From contig CAINDP010000007.1 in NCBI GenBank assembly GCA_903847405.1, positions 112,969-159,675 of the forward strand: 46,707 nt of DNA, in the 5' to 3' direction. Position 1 is the first letter of the stretch, and each line of letters opens with the position of its first letter. This DNA comes from an uncultured Myxococcales bacterium. Its GTDB lineage: Bacteria > Myxococcota_A > UBA9042 > DTJE01. Below are positions 32,931 through 40,869 of this stretch, in pieces. The notes beneath the pieces are model-generated. The model made no database searches. It was given only the letters and a program-made list of their open reading frames with translations, and was not told the DNA's origin. The position numbers and the translations under genes were made by a program.

Positions 32931-33490
32931 CGGATCGCCTCGAAGAAGGACGCGAAGAGATCCAGCCCCCGGGGGGTCGCATAGGAATCCGGGTGGAACT
33001 GGACCCCCGCGATCGGCCTGGATTCGTGCTCCAGGGCCATGGGGATCCCGTCCTCCGTCGCGGCGACGACCCGCAGGGGAGGACACACCCGGGCCAGCGA
33101 CAGCGAGTGGTATCGCATCACGGTTTCGGGGCCGTCGAAGCCCGGGAACATCCGCGAAGGTTCGAATCGGGCGGTGCAGCGCAGGCCATGCGCCGGGTGC
33201 GTCCGGACCAGCGTCGCCCCGTAGGCCAGGCCGATGGCCTGGAAACCCAGGCAGACCCCCAGCAGCGGAAGGCGCCGCCGGTCCGCCTCGCAGACCAGCC
33301 CGACCAGTCCCGCGCGCACCGGGTCGGTCGGTCCCGGACCCAGCACGACGGCGTCGAACCCGTCCAGGGCGCGTGGATCGCGGCCCGCCTCGCCCCCGTC
33401 CCGGACCACGACCTCCCCGGGGCGGACCGGCAGGCGGTCGATCACGTTGCGGGAAAACGAGTCATGGTTTTCCAGGAACAGCACCCGCAT
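32927..33490 (-). CDS. pabA: Aminodeoxychorismate/anthranilate synthase glutamine amidotransferase
   Basis: This 187-residue class I amidotransferase has the oxyanion motif GPGPTDP (51-57), nucleophile Cys80 in GVCLGFQAI and the His in GVQFHPDS (His166). The third triad residue, normally Glu in HPES, is Asp168 here. It should supply ammonia to PabB. GGAG lies seven bases before the ATG at 33490. It is first gene of the pabA-pabB-pabC operon, with a sigma-70-like promoter 39 bases upstream. Confidence 0.9.
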   Translation of the reverse strand: MRVLFLENHDSFSRNVIDRLPVRPGEVVVRDGGEAGRDPRALDGFDAVVLGPGPTDPVRAGLVGLVCEADRRRLPLLGVCLGFQAIGLAYGATLVRTHPAHGLRCTARFEPSRMFPGFDGPETVMRYHSLSLARVCPPLRVVAATEDGIPMALEHESRPIAGVQFHPDSYATPRGLDLFASFFEAIR

Positions 33491-33528
33491 GAAGGACTCC
33501 GGGTCGGACGTTCGGTGTGCGACGCAGC

Positions 33529-33556
33529 ATGTTAGTCCGCCCGGGGTTTTCATCAA
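33529..33556 (-). promoter_or_regulatory. Sigma-70-like promoter of the pab operon
   Basis: On the minus strand TTGATG (33556-33551), 16-base spacer, TAACAT (33534-33529). It is AT-rich relative to its surroundings and lies in the 85-base gap upstream of pabA. Confidence 0.5.
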
Positions 33557-33575
33557 CCTTTTCGGAAGGGATTTT

Positions 33576-34049
33576 CTACCACGAGGCCTGGCACCGTGCC
33601 TGGATGGCCTCGGGCGGGGGTTGGTTCAGGCAGTAGCAGTCCCCGTAGTTCGTTTCGCTGACGGGGGCTTGCGCCTGGGCCCTTTCGGCCGCCGGTTCCA
33701 GGCCCTGCTGCGCCCTGCAGTCGTGGGTGAGGCTGTCGGCCTTCCTGGCCAGGCAGTCCCGCGTGTCCGCGAAGATGCGCCCGTCGCAGAACCGTCCGAC
33801 GTCGTACTCGCAGGAGGCGCGGCTGAGAACGTAGGTCCGGCACTCCTTCGTCAGGCGAACCTGGTTGTCCGCCAGGCAGTCGAAGACGGTCAGGTCCCAC
33901 GTCGCCTCCTCGTGGGCCGACTTGCACAGTTTTGCCACGTCCGTCGCGCAGGCCGGGGCCACCTTGACCTTCGCGTCGGCGACGCTGGCGGCCAGGATCG
34001 CCACGGCCACCGGGACGACTCCCCACAGGACTCTTGTCCAGCGTTTCAT
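33576..34049 (-). CDS. Secreted Cys-rich-repeat protein
   Basis: This 157-residue protein has a signal peptide ending SVADA (residue 26). Two to three copies of the cysteine-rich repeat family follow (also seen in Golgi apparatus protein 1): CATDVAKLCKSAHEEATWDLT, CLADNQVRLTKECRTYV, CEYDVGRFCDGRIF and CLARKADSLTHDC. A Gln/Ala-rich linker leads to a terminal CYCLNQPPPEAIQARC module. GGGAGG precedes the ATG at 34049. It stands alone between the MFS gene and pabA, all leftward. Role unknown; probably a disulfide-stabilised periplasmic protein. Confidence 0.78.
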   Translation of the reverse strand: MKRWTRVLWGVVPVAVAILAASVADAKVKVAPACATDVAKLCKSAHEEATWDLTVFDCLADNQVRLTKECRTYVLSRASCEYDVGRFCDGRIFADTRDCLARKADSLTHDCRAQQGLEPAAERAQAQAPVSETNYGDCYCLNQPPPEAIQARCQASW

Positions 34050-34121
34050 TTCAGCCTCCCGCGCTCGAGGTCGGCTCCCCCTGCCGGTGGCCCTGCGGCC
34101 CCCGTCGACCTGGGGCCGTCG

Positions 34122-34138
34122 CGCCTGCCGGACAGGCG
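34122..34138. repeat. Hairpin between MFS and Cys-rich-repeat genes
   Basis: CGCCTG-CCGGA-CAGGCG forms a perfect 6-bp stem with a five-base loop in the 193-base gap between two leftward genes. It may be a terminator for the MFS gene or part of the leader of the next gene. Nothing else is evident in the gap. Confidence 0.3.
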
Positions 34139-34242
34139 ATCGGACCCCTCGATGAGCCGTCTTCACAGGACACTCTGGGACCGGATCCTGCGGGGTCAAG
34201 AGCGGCCGGTTCCGGGCAGATTGTGTCGGGCAGGCGAGGGGT

Positions 34243-35562
34243 TCAGCCGGGAACGGCGGTTCCGGCGGCCAGTTTCGCGGCGGCCAGGGTGCGGGTGGCC
34301 AGGGCGCGGCTGACGAACGTCATGGCGGCGGCCAGTACCATCAGCCCGATGATGATGAAGTACGTCAGATCCTGGCTGCCGGTGGCGTCCTTGATCTGGC
34401 CGTTGACCCAGGGCATCAACAGGCCGGCCGCACCCCAGGCCGTGAACAGCAGGCCGTAGTTCAGGCCGAAGCCCTTCATGCCCCAGACGTCCTTGGCCGT
34501 GGACGGGAACAGGGACAGGTTGGCCCCGTAGTTCGCGCCCAGCAGCAGCACCACGGCCAGCGTGATCGCGATGAACACAGGCCCGGTGCCGGCGCCCTCG
34601 CCGGCGGCGTTGGACTGGGCCAGCAGGTACAGCGCGAACACCACGACGGCCTGCAGCAGGAACACGGCGAACATCGTCCACTGGCGGCCCAGTTTGTCCG
34701 AAACGGTGCCTGCCACGACCCGCCCGGTGGCGTTGCCGACGGCCAGGACGACCACGGCCAGGAACGCCAGTTCGCCCAGCGTGCGCTTGCCCAGGTCCTG
34801 GGCCACGCTGATGAAGGTCAGGCCGGCGGCGGCGCCGCAGAAGTACATGAACCACAGCACGTAGAACTGCGCGGTCGCGAGCACCTCGCGGAACGACATG
34901 TCGATCCCCTTCGAGGCGGGCTTGCCGGCCTGCGAGGCGATGACGTGGCCGGGGGGCGGGTTCTTGAGCAGTTGTGCCAGCAGGGTGACGACGACCAGGA
35001 AGGCCATGCCGAAGGCGACGATCGTGGGGGCCACGCCCTTTTCGACGACGCCCGCGGCGTTGGTGGTCTGGTAGGTGCCCAGCAGCCAATAGGCCAGCGG
35101 AGCGATGTAGACCGGCGCCAGGCCGAAGCCTGCCACGACGATGCCGGTCACCAGGCCGGTGCGGGACGGCGGGAACCACTTGATGGCCGCCGGGGTCGTC
35201 GCGGCGTAGCCGAACCCGATGCCCATGCCGCCGATCACGCCGAAGCCGATGATGAAGCCCGCCAGGGAGGGGGCCGTCATGCCGGCCAGGATGCAGCCCA
35301 CGCCGACCAGGCCGCCGCCGACCATCGCGACCATGCCGGGGCCGAAGCGGTCCTGGAGGCGTCCCGCCAGGACCATCGCCAGCGAGAACACGAAGCAGGC
35401 CACCGAATAGGGCAGGGCCTTGTCGGCATTCGACCAGCCCCACGAATCGGGGATGCCGCCCTTCAGGACGCTCCACGCATACAGGACGCCCAGGCCCAGG
35501 TTGATGCCGGTTCCCGCGGCGGCCACGACCTCGCCCCGGACCCACCTGTTCTCGTTTCCCAT
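34243..35562 (-). CDS. MFS transporter, OFA (oxalate/formate antiporter) family
   Basis: This 439-residue protein has twelve predicted membrane segments. The N-terminal GTGINLGLGVLYAWSVLKGG, the loop GRLQDRFGP, GIGFGYAATTPAAIKWFPPSR (140-160 region) and the second-half NYGLLFTAWG are hallmarks of the OFA family, which exchanges small mono- and dicarboxylates. The ATG at 35562 has GGAGAGG upstream; earlier in-frame starts lack support. It is a single leftward gene, divergent from the radical SAM gene. Substrate unknown; carboxylate transport would match the symporter operon nearby, but no direct link is visible. Confidence 0.88.
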   Translation of the reverse strand: MGNENRWVRGEVVAAAGTGINLGLGVLYAWSVLKGGIPDSWGWSNADKALPYSVACFVFSLAMVLAGRLQDRFGPGMVAMVGGGLVGVGCILAGMTAPSLAGFIIGFGVIGGMGIGFGYAATTPAAIKWFPPSRTGLVTGIVVAGFGLAPVYIAPLAYWLLGTYQTTNAAGVVEKGVAPTIVAFGMAFLVVVTLLAQLLKNPPPGHVIASQAGKPASKGIDMSFREVLATAQFYVLWFMYFCGAAAGLTFISVAQDLGKRTLGELAFLAVVVLAVGNATGRVVAGTVSDKLGRQWTMFAVFLLQAVVVFALYLLAQSNAAGEGAGTGPVFIAITLAVVLLLGANYGANLSLFPSTAKDVWGMKGFGLNYGLLFTAWGAAGLLMPWVNGQIKDATGSQDLTYFIIIGLMVLAAAMTFVSRALATRTLAAAKLAAGTAVPG

Positions 35563-35581
35563 GCGTCCTCTCCTCTCGCCG

Positions 35582-35597
35582 GAGTCGCAGCCGACTC
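35582..35597. repeat. Inverted repeat in the MFS leader
   Basis: GAGTCG-CAGC-CGACTC, a perfect 6-bp repeat, lies 20 bases upstream of the MFS start codon in the 222-base divergent gap 35563-35784. It could be an operator or a small leader hairpin. No clear promoter was found in that gap. Confidence 0.35.
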
Positions 35598-35784
35598 GGG
35601 GCCATTCCATGCCTGTCGATCGGAACCTTCCTGGTGCGGACGAAACCATGCGGGTGAAAGAAAATCAAGTGGTCCCGCAAGGGTGCCTGTCCGTGACCTG
35701 GCTGTGACATCGGTTCGCGATGATCAGTCCGTTGGCGCGCGGGGTGTCCCGGGGCGCCTGCCAGACTGCAGCATCGGAGTCGTC

Positions 35785-37470
35785 ATGAAACCGTCGAGCA
35801 TGGCCGGCCGGCCGCCGCGGATCCTCCTTTCCGGCGTGTTCGGACCCTTCGGGGTGGACGACGCGTTCGGCCGCAAGGAAAACCTGATGGAACTGTTCCA
35901 CAACCAGGTCACAAAGGCGCAGGGTGCGGCGTCCTTCCGCTTCCACCACCGCTCGTTCGGGCTGTACTTCCTGGCGGCGAACGTGGATGCGGACGTGACG
36001 GTGCTGGACTTCCCCTCCCGCGAACGCTTCGTCCGGGAACTCCGGAAGGGATGGGACGTCGTGGGGATTTCGTTCATCATGCCCAACTTCGTGAAGGCCC
36101 GCGAGATGGCCCGCCTGGTCCGCCTGCACGCGCCAGCGGCGAAGATCGTCCTGGGAGGCCATGGGACCGCGATCGAGGGCATCGAGGAACAGATCGAATG
36201 CGACCACGTGATCCGGGGCGAGGGGATCCGCGGGTTGCGGGCCTTCCTGCACCAGGATCCGGACGCGCCCATCGTGCACCCGGTCCTGCCCAGCGCCCAG
36301 CGGGAAAGCATCCTGGGGGTTCCGCTGCTGGGGAAGCCGGCGAACCTGCTGGTCCCGGGGGTGGGATGCGTCAACGCCTGCCGCTTCTGCTGCACGTCCC
36401 ACTTCTTCGGCCGTGCCTACACGCCGTTCCTGCCGACCGGGAAGGACCTCTTCGAAACGGCCTGCCGGATCGCGGACGCCCGGGGGACCGACGAGTTCTT
36501 CGTGATGGACGAAAACTTCCTGAAGGATCGGGACCGGGCGTCGCAGTTGCTGGAACTGATGGAACGGCACCGGCGTCCCTTCGGGTTCCAGGTGTTTTCG
36601 TCGGCCGAGGCGATCCAGGCGTTCGGGATCGACAACCTGGTGCGCCTGGGCGTGAACTTCCTGTGGATCGGCGTCGAGTCTGCGACCCGCGAGGGCAACT
36701 ACGCGAAGAACGAGGGGGTGGACGCGCCGGCGCTGGTGCGGGCCCTGCGGGACCGCGGAATCAGCGTGCTGGCCTCGGGCATCCTGTGCAGCGAGCACCA
36801 TACGCCGGAGAACATCGGGCGCGACATCGACTTTCTGGTCGGGCTGGAACCGGACCTGGTGCAGTTCATGCTGCTGACGCCGCTGCCGGTCACGGGGCTG
36901 TATCGCGACATGCAGCGGGACGGCCTTCTGCGCGAGGATCTGCCGTTCGAGGAGTGGCACGGCCAGAAGGAACTGTCCTGGCGCCACCCGGCGTTCCCCG
37001 GGGACCAGGCGGCGCGTTGGCTGGAAGAAGCCTTCCGGCGCGACCACGAGGTCAACTCCAGTTCGATGTACCGGATGGTGGAAACCGCCTTCCGGGGATG
37101 GCAGCGCCTGGCGGAAATGCCCGGTCGGGACGCGTGGCTGGACCTGCGCATGGAACGACTGGCGAAACGCACGCGGGACTGGTCGCCGACGCTGGCGGTG
37201 CTGTCGCGCCATGGCGTCAACGAGGTGGAGCGCCAGCGGGCGCGGGCGCTGGAGTTGAGGATCGCGGCGGCGCTGGGCCCGCCGGGGGTGACCGGGACGG
37301 CCCTGCGGATCGCGGTGCGGGGGTTCGCCGCGGCCTGGCGCCTTCGCATGCGGATGGTCGGGGATGTCCTTCAACCCGCGACGATCGTGACGCGGTACAA
37401 GGCCGGCGCGATCCGGCGAGGGGTTCCCGTCGCGGCCCCGGTACGGCACCTGGCCGCGGCCAGCCTGTAG
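35785..37470 (+). CDS. B12-binding domain radical SAM protein
   Basis: This is a 561-residue enzyme. Residues about 60-160 resemble a cobalamin-binding Rossmann domain (DVVGISFIMPNFVKAREMARL, IVLGGHGTAI). The radical SAM core has the cluster motif Cys195-x3-Cys199-x2-Cys202 in GCVNACRFCC, and DEFFVMDENFL plus FLWIGVESATREG follow as in the B12-radical SAM (BchE/MiaB-like) group. The last 120 residues are helical. Such enzymes perform methylation or rearrangement on varied substrates; the substrate is not evident and there is no biosynthetic partner beside it. GGAG lies upstream of the ATG at 35785. Confidence 0.88.
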   Translation: MKPSSMAGRPPRILLSGVFGPFGVDDAFGRKENLMELFHNQVTKAQGAASFRFHHRSFGLYFLAANVDADVTVLDFPSRERFVRELRKGWDVVGISFIMPNFVKAREMARLVRLHAPAAKIVLGGHGTAIEGIEEQIECDHVIRGEGIRGLRAFLHQDPDAPIVHPVLPSAQRESILGVPLLGKPANLLVPGVGCVNACRFCCTSHFFGRAYTPFLPTGKDLFETACRIADARGTDEFFVMDENFLKDRDRASQLLELMERHRRPFGFQVFSSAEAIQAFGIDNLVRLGVNFLWIGVESATREGNYAKNEGVDAPALVRALRDRGISVLASGILCSEHHTPENIGRDIDFLVGLEPDLVQFMLLTPLPVTGLYRDMQRDGLLREDLPFEEWHGQKELSWRHPAFPGDQAARWLEEAFRRDHEVNSSSMYRMVETAFRGWQRLAEMPGRDAWLDLRMERLAKRTRDWSPTLAVLSRHGVNEVERQRARALELRIAAALGPPGVTGTALRIAVRGFAAAWRLRMRMVGDVLQPATIVTRYKAGAIRRGVPVAAPVRHLAAASL

Positions 37471-37498
37471 GGATGCCCTCGAGGGCCTGCCTGCGGGT

Positions 37499-37512
37499 GG
37501 GCGCCGGCGCCC
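37499..37512. terminator. Possible terminator hairpin between convergent genes
   Basis: GGGCGCC-GGCGCCC is a perfect 14-base palindrome just before the leftward gene stop at 37514 and 29 bases after the radical SAM stop. A second palindrome, CCCTCGAGGG, lies at 37477-37486. No T-run. Confidence 0.35.
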
Positions 37513-37513
37513 G

Positions 37514-38419
37514 TCATTCCGGTATCGCCTGCATTCCGTGGGGCGGGGAGGCGTTGGTCAGCCAGCCTCCGACACATTTCATCCGGACGGGCTTGAACGC
37601 CAGGCCCGCCTTCCGGGCCGTCCACGTGTAGACCCCGGGGGCCGCGCCCGCGACCATGGCGCCGCCGTCCTCGGTGGTCGAGGTCAGTTCCAGGTCCGGC
37701 ACGGTGGTTTCGTCGAAATAGACGGGGCCCTGGGCCGGCGGGACCGGCGGGTCCACCTCCACCGTGACGCCCGGTTCGCCCAACGCCCAGATCGAACCCT
37801 GGGACGGGTCGATGGCCGTGATGGTCGCGACCATGGAGCACCGCGTGGCGTCCGAGGGGTCCGTGCCGACGAGGTAGCCCAGGTACAGGGCGATCACGTT
37901 GTTGACGGCCTGGAAGGTCACGTCCGTCAGGTCGCTTTCGCCGATCGTGAAGGTGGAGGTGAGGCTGGGGAAGTAGTCGGGGTGCAGCAGGCCGAGGGTC
38001 ACCTCCAGGCCCTCCGCGAGCCCCGGGAAGACGAACAGGCCGTCGGTCCCGAGGAACTGGCGGACGGACGGGTACTCCAGCAGAAAGACCTCGGCGCCTT
38101 CCACACCCTCGATTTCCAGGATCTGGCCGGGTCCCTCGGCGTTGAAGAAGTGTGCGCGGCCGCCGATGGAACGGTTCCCCGGGGGCGGCAGCGGGACGTC
38201 GGGGGCGGTGTCCTCGGGGGGTGTGTCCGTCGGGCCCGGGTCGTCCGAGGGGACGTCGAGGGGGCCGACGTCGGCCGGAAGCAGGTCCGGAGCATCCCGC
38301 TCATCCGTCCCCTCTGCGGCATCCCGCGGCACGTCCGGGGGGGAGGTCGTCGCTGCGCAGCCAACTGCCAGGACCGCCAGCAGGACCAGCAAACGTTCGC
38401 CAGTATGACGCATGGGCAT
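37514..38419 (-). CDS. Putative lipoprotein with Asp/Pro-rich linker and carboxypeptidase-regulatory-like folds
   Basis: This 301-residue protein has a signal peptide with lipobox-like AVGC near residue 21. Residues about 25-82 are an Asp/Pro/Thr-rich linker (DVPSDDPGPTDTPPEDTAPD). The mature domain has two beta-rich repeats in which short strands frame GAEVFLLEYP, GLFVFPGLAEGLEVTLGLLH and GVYTWTARKAGL, similar to carboxypeptidase-regulatory-like (transthyretin-type) beta-sandwiches. GGAGG precedes the ATG. It is 52 bases downstream of the dockerin lipoprotein gene and probably in one operon with it. Function unknown; likely surface or periplasmic. Confidence 0.68.
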   Translation of the reverse strand: MPMRHTGERLLVLLAVLAVGCAATTSPPDVPRDAAEGTDERDAPDLLPADVGPLDVPSDDPGPTDTPPEDTAPDVPLPPPGNRSIGGRAHFFNAEGPGQILEIEGVEGAEVFLLEYPSVRQFLGTDGLFVFPGLAEGLEVTLGLLHPDYFPSLTSTFTIGESDLTDVTFQAVNNVIALYLGYLVGTDPSDATRCSMVATITAIDPSQGSIWALGEPGVTVEVDPPVPPAQGPVYFDETTVPDLELTSTTEDGGAMVAGAAPGVYTWTARKAGLAFKPVRMKCVGGWLTNASPPHGMQAIPE

Positions 38420-38471
38420 GTTCCTCCGATCGGGCAAATCACCGGTGAGGGATGAACGGCGGTCCCGATGC

Positions 38472-40697
38472 CTACGGTGTCGCCGTGACTGCGTAGCGGC
38501 ATCCCTGGGCGGCGTCCATGAACGCGGTGTCGGTGGCGTCGATGCTGCCGGTGCGGTCCAGATCCGCGCCGCCGCACCAGTCGTTCGTCGCGTCGCATCC
38601 GGTCGTGACCGCGGCCTGCTGCAGCAGCAGCCGATCCGCTTCGCCGACCTTGCCGTCGCGATCGAGGTCGGGCCGGGCGCACCCCAGGCGGGCCCAGGCG
38701 CAGTCCAGCGCACCCGGGCTGGTGAGGCACAGGGGCAGGGCCTCCAGCAGATCGATGCCGCCCAGGACCATGTGATGGGGCGTTTCGACCGACCGCCACT
38801 CGCCCATTCCGTCCGGCCCGAAGGTCCGCGCCTCGTAGCCGTCGACGGTGCGACGGACCGGCGGGGTGGTGCCGTAGGCATCCTGGTAGCGCTTCTTGAC
38901 CGGGTCGCTGGCCCCCGACAATTCGTCCTGGACCCTCGTCGCGATGTACTCGTCGGTCATCAGCGCCGCCGCGGCCGTGTCCTGCAGGTCCAGCATCGCT
39001 TCCAGCCGCGCCATCTGCTGTTCGGCCGTCGCGAAGTCGCCCAGGTCCGTGCCGATCACCGCCAGGCCGCTCTGGGCATCGATCAGCGCCGCTTCGTACC
39101 GCCTGCGGGCCTGTTCGCCAGGGTTCAGGGACCCGTAGATCAGGTCCGCGAAGGTGCGATACATGGCGGTCATCTCGCCCAGCGCCGCGGTCGCGTCGGC
39201 CAGCAGGGCCGGATCGCCCGCGATCCGGGCGTACTCGTGCAACGCCATCATCGAGTTGAGGGGCTGATCGAAGTTGCCGTAGAAGTGCCCCAGCACCATG
39301 TCGGCCGTCCCAGGGGTGTCGGCTTCCAGTTCGCGCGCCATGTCCAGGAGGCCCTTGTCGCCGATGGTCAGGTCGTTCAGGCGGCCCCAGGTCTTGCCGC
39401 AGAAGGCGTCGGCCAGACGGGTGCACGTGTGCGCCGTGCCCTCGGGGGCGCAACCGGCCCAGGGGTCGAAGATGGGCGAAAGCAGGTCGTCCAGCGCACC
39501 CGGCTCGGGCAGTTCGGGCAGCGGCAGGGTCAGGCCCGTCGTCGAAAGGGCGCGCGCCAGGAAGGTCATCTGGCAGTCGGACATGCTGCCCAGGTCCTCG
39601 GCTTCGACGGTGCCGTCGGGCCGGACGCCGCCGCTGACCACCGGCTGGTCCCAGGGATCCCGCTCGGACACGGTCATGATCCGGCCGCCGTTGGCCTGGA
39701 CCAGGTCCCCGACGCTCTGTCCGGCCTTCCAGGCTTCCGTGGCGGCTGCGCGCACGTCCGGGTCCGCGGCCGGGTCGTTCATGGCTTCCCGGGCGGCGAG
39801 GTATCCGAACGCCAGGTCGGGGAAGTTGTCGCGCGAATTGTGGTTGCTGATGAAGGCGCCCGCCCAGGCGTAGGGCTCCGGGACCTGCATCAGCGACGTG
39901 CAGCAGTCGCTGACCCGCAGGTACGACGGCAGCATGCTGAACCCGTACGTCACGGCGTAGGAGGCGACCTCCTGGGCCGGCATGTAGTTCAGCAGGATGT
40001 CCGCCGGTTCGCCGCGGTAGGTCATCTGCACCCCGTCGAAGAAGGTCGACAGGATCTCGGCCTCCAGGGCCGCGTCGGGGGCGGTGGGCGGGCCGACGTC
40101 GGCGCCGTCGCGGGTGCGTTTCACGGTGCGGGCCGTGCCGTCGATGTCCATGGTCCAGTTCGGGTAGGCGTTGCGGCCCGTAATCCCGTCGTGGCCGCTG
40201 ACCGTCGCGATGAAGGTCATCCCCTTGAACATCCGCACCAGGCTGAGGGCCAGCGGGCGCGACCGGAAGACCTGGTATGCGAACCAGGTGGAGCGGACCG
40301 AGGTCCCGATGCTGTTGTTGTCGTTGGGACCGGGCACGACCTCGAAGGTGTCGCCCGTGCGGCTGATGCCGGCCTTCCGGATGTTGATCCCGAAGGTCGT
40401 GTCCCCGAACAGCATGAACCGGTTGTACGCGACGATCGTGCGCTCGACGCGCTCGCGGTAGTACAGACGGAAGGCCCGGGCCGCCACCTCCGGGTTCGCC
40501 ACGGGCAGAACGGTCCCGTCGGGCAGCGGGGCGTCGGCTTCGAACGCATCCCCGTCCACGGAATCCGGGCTGACGGCATCGGCATCCGGAAGGTCCGGGA
40601 TGTCCTGCGGCACCGACCCCTTGTCGGAGCACCCCAGGGACCCCGCCATCGCGGCGGCAATCGCCACCACGCTCAGCACGCCGAATCGACCGGTCAC
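38472..40697 (-). CDS. Large lipoprotein with C-terminal dockerin-like module
   Basis: This protein of about 741 residues has a lipoprotein signal ending SLGC, a short Asp-rich linker and a large mainly helical domain with many acidic residues and a few Cys pairs. The large domain matches no family I recognise. The last 60 residues hold two calcium-loop repeats, DLDRDGKVGEADRLLL and DLDRTGSIDATDTAFM, typical of type I dockerin. There is no ATG: GTG at 40697 has AGGA five bases upstream; a TTG at 40712 would add five residues. First gene of a two-gene lipoprotein operon behind a sigma-70-like promoter. Confidence 0.72.
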   Translation of the reverse strand: MTGRFGVLSVVAIAAAMAGSLGCSDKGSVPQDIPDLPDADAVSPDSVDGDAFEADAPLPDGTVLPVANPEVAARAFRLYYRERVERTIVAYNRFMLFGDTTFGINIRKAGISRTGDTFEVVPGPNDNNSIGTSVRSTWFAYQVFRSRPLALSLVRMFKGMTFIATVSGHDGITGRNAYPNWTMDIDGTARTVKRTRDGADVGPPTAPDAALEAEILSTFFDGVQMTYRGEPADILLNYMPAQEVASYAVTYGFSMLPSYLRVSDCCTSLMQVPEPYAWAGAFISNHNSRDNFPDLAFGYLAAREAMNDPAADPDVRAAATEAWKAGQSVGDLVQANGGRIMTVSERDPWDQPVVSGGVRPDGTVEAEDLGSMSDCQMTFLARALSTTGLTLPLPELPEPGALDDLLSPIFDPWAGCAPEGTAHTCTRLADAFCGKTWGRLNDLTIGDKGLLDMARELEADTPGTADMVLGHFYGNFDQPLNSMMALHEYARIAGDPALLADATAALGEMTAMYRTFADLIYGSLNPGEQARRRYEAALIDAQSGLAVIGTDLGDFATAEQQMARLEAMLDLQDTAAAALMTDEYIATRVQDELSGASDPVKKRYQDAYGTTPPVRRTVDGYEARTFGPDGMGEWRSVETPHHMVLGGIDLLEALPLCLTSPGALDCAWARLGCARPDLDRDGKVGEADRLLLQQAAVTTGCDATNDWCGGADLDRTGSIDATDTAFMDAAQGCRYAVTATP

Positions 40698-40738
40698 GAT
40701 GTTCCTGCTCAAGGCTCTTCCCCCAGAACGGCCCGGGG

Positions 40739-40767
40739 AGTATCACCGACGCGCTCGGGCGGATCAA
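40739..40767 (-). promoter_or_regulatory. Sigma-70-like promoter of the dockerin-lipoprotein operon
   Basis: Minus strand: TTGATC (40767-40762), 17-base spacer, GATACT (40744-40739) followed by CCCC. It is half of a divergent promoter pair whose -10 regions are identical over ten bases. Confidence 0.6.
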
Positions 40768-40801
40768 GGCGCGCAGGGGAGGGTGTTCGGCCCTTCGCCG
40801 A

Positions 40802-40830
40802 TTGACGCAGCAACGGCCGGGCCGGATACT
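40802..40830 (+). promoter_or_regulatory. Sigma-70-like promoter of the leucine-rich-repeat gene
   Basis: TTGACG (40802-40807), 17-base spacer, GATACT (40825-40830) followed by CCCC. Transcription would begin near 40837, about 33 bases before the ATG at 40870. Confidence 0.6.
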
Positions 40831-40869
40831 CCCCCCCGGTGGGACGACTTGTTGACGGATGGGGGTTCG

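Noticed and set aside
35677-35687. GGCAC-CC-TTGC on the minus strand upstream of the MFS gene as a sigma-54 promoter
   Set aside because: The spacer is two bases instead of five, so the GG and GC dinucleotides are out of phase.
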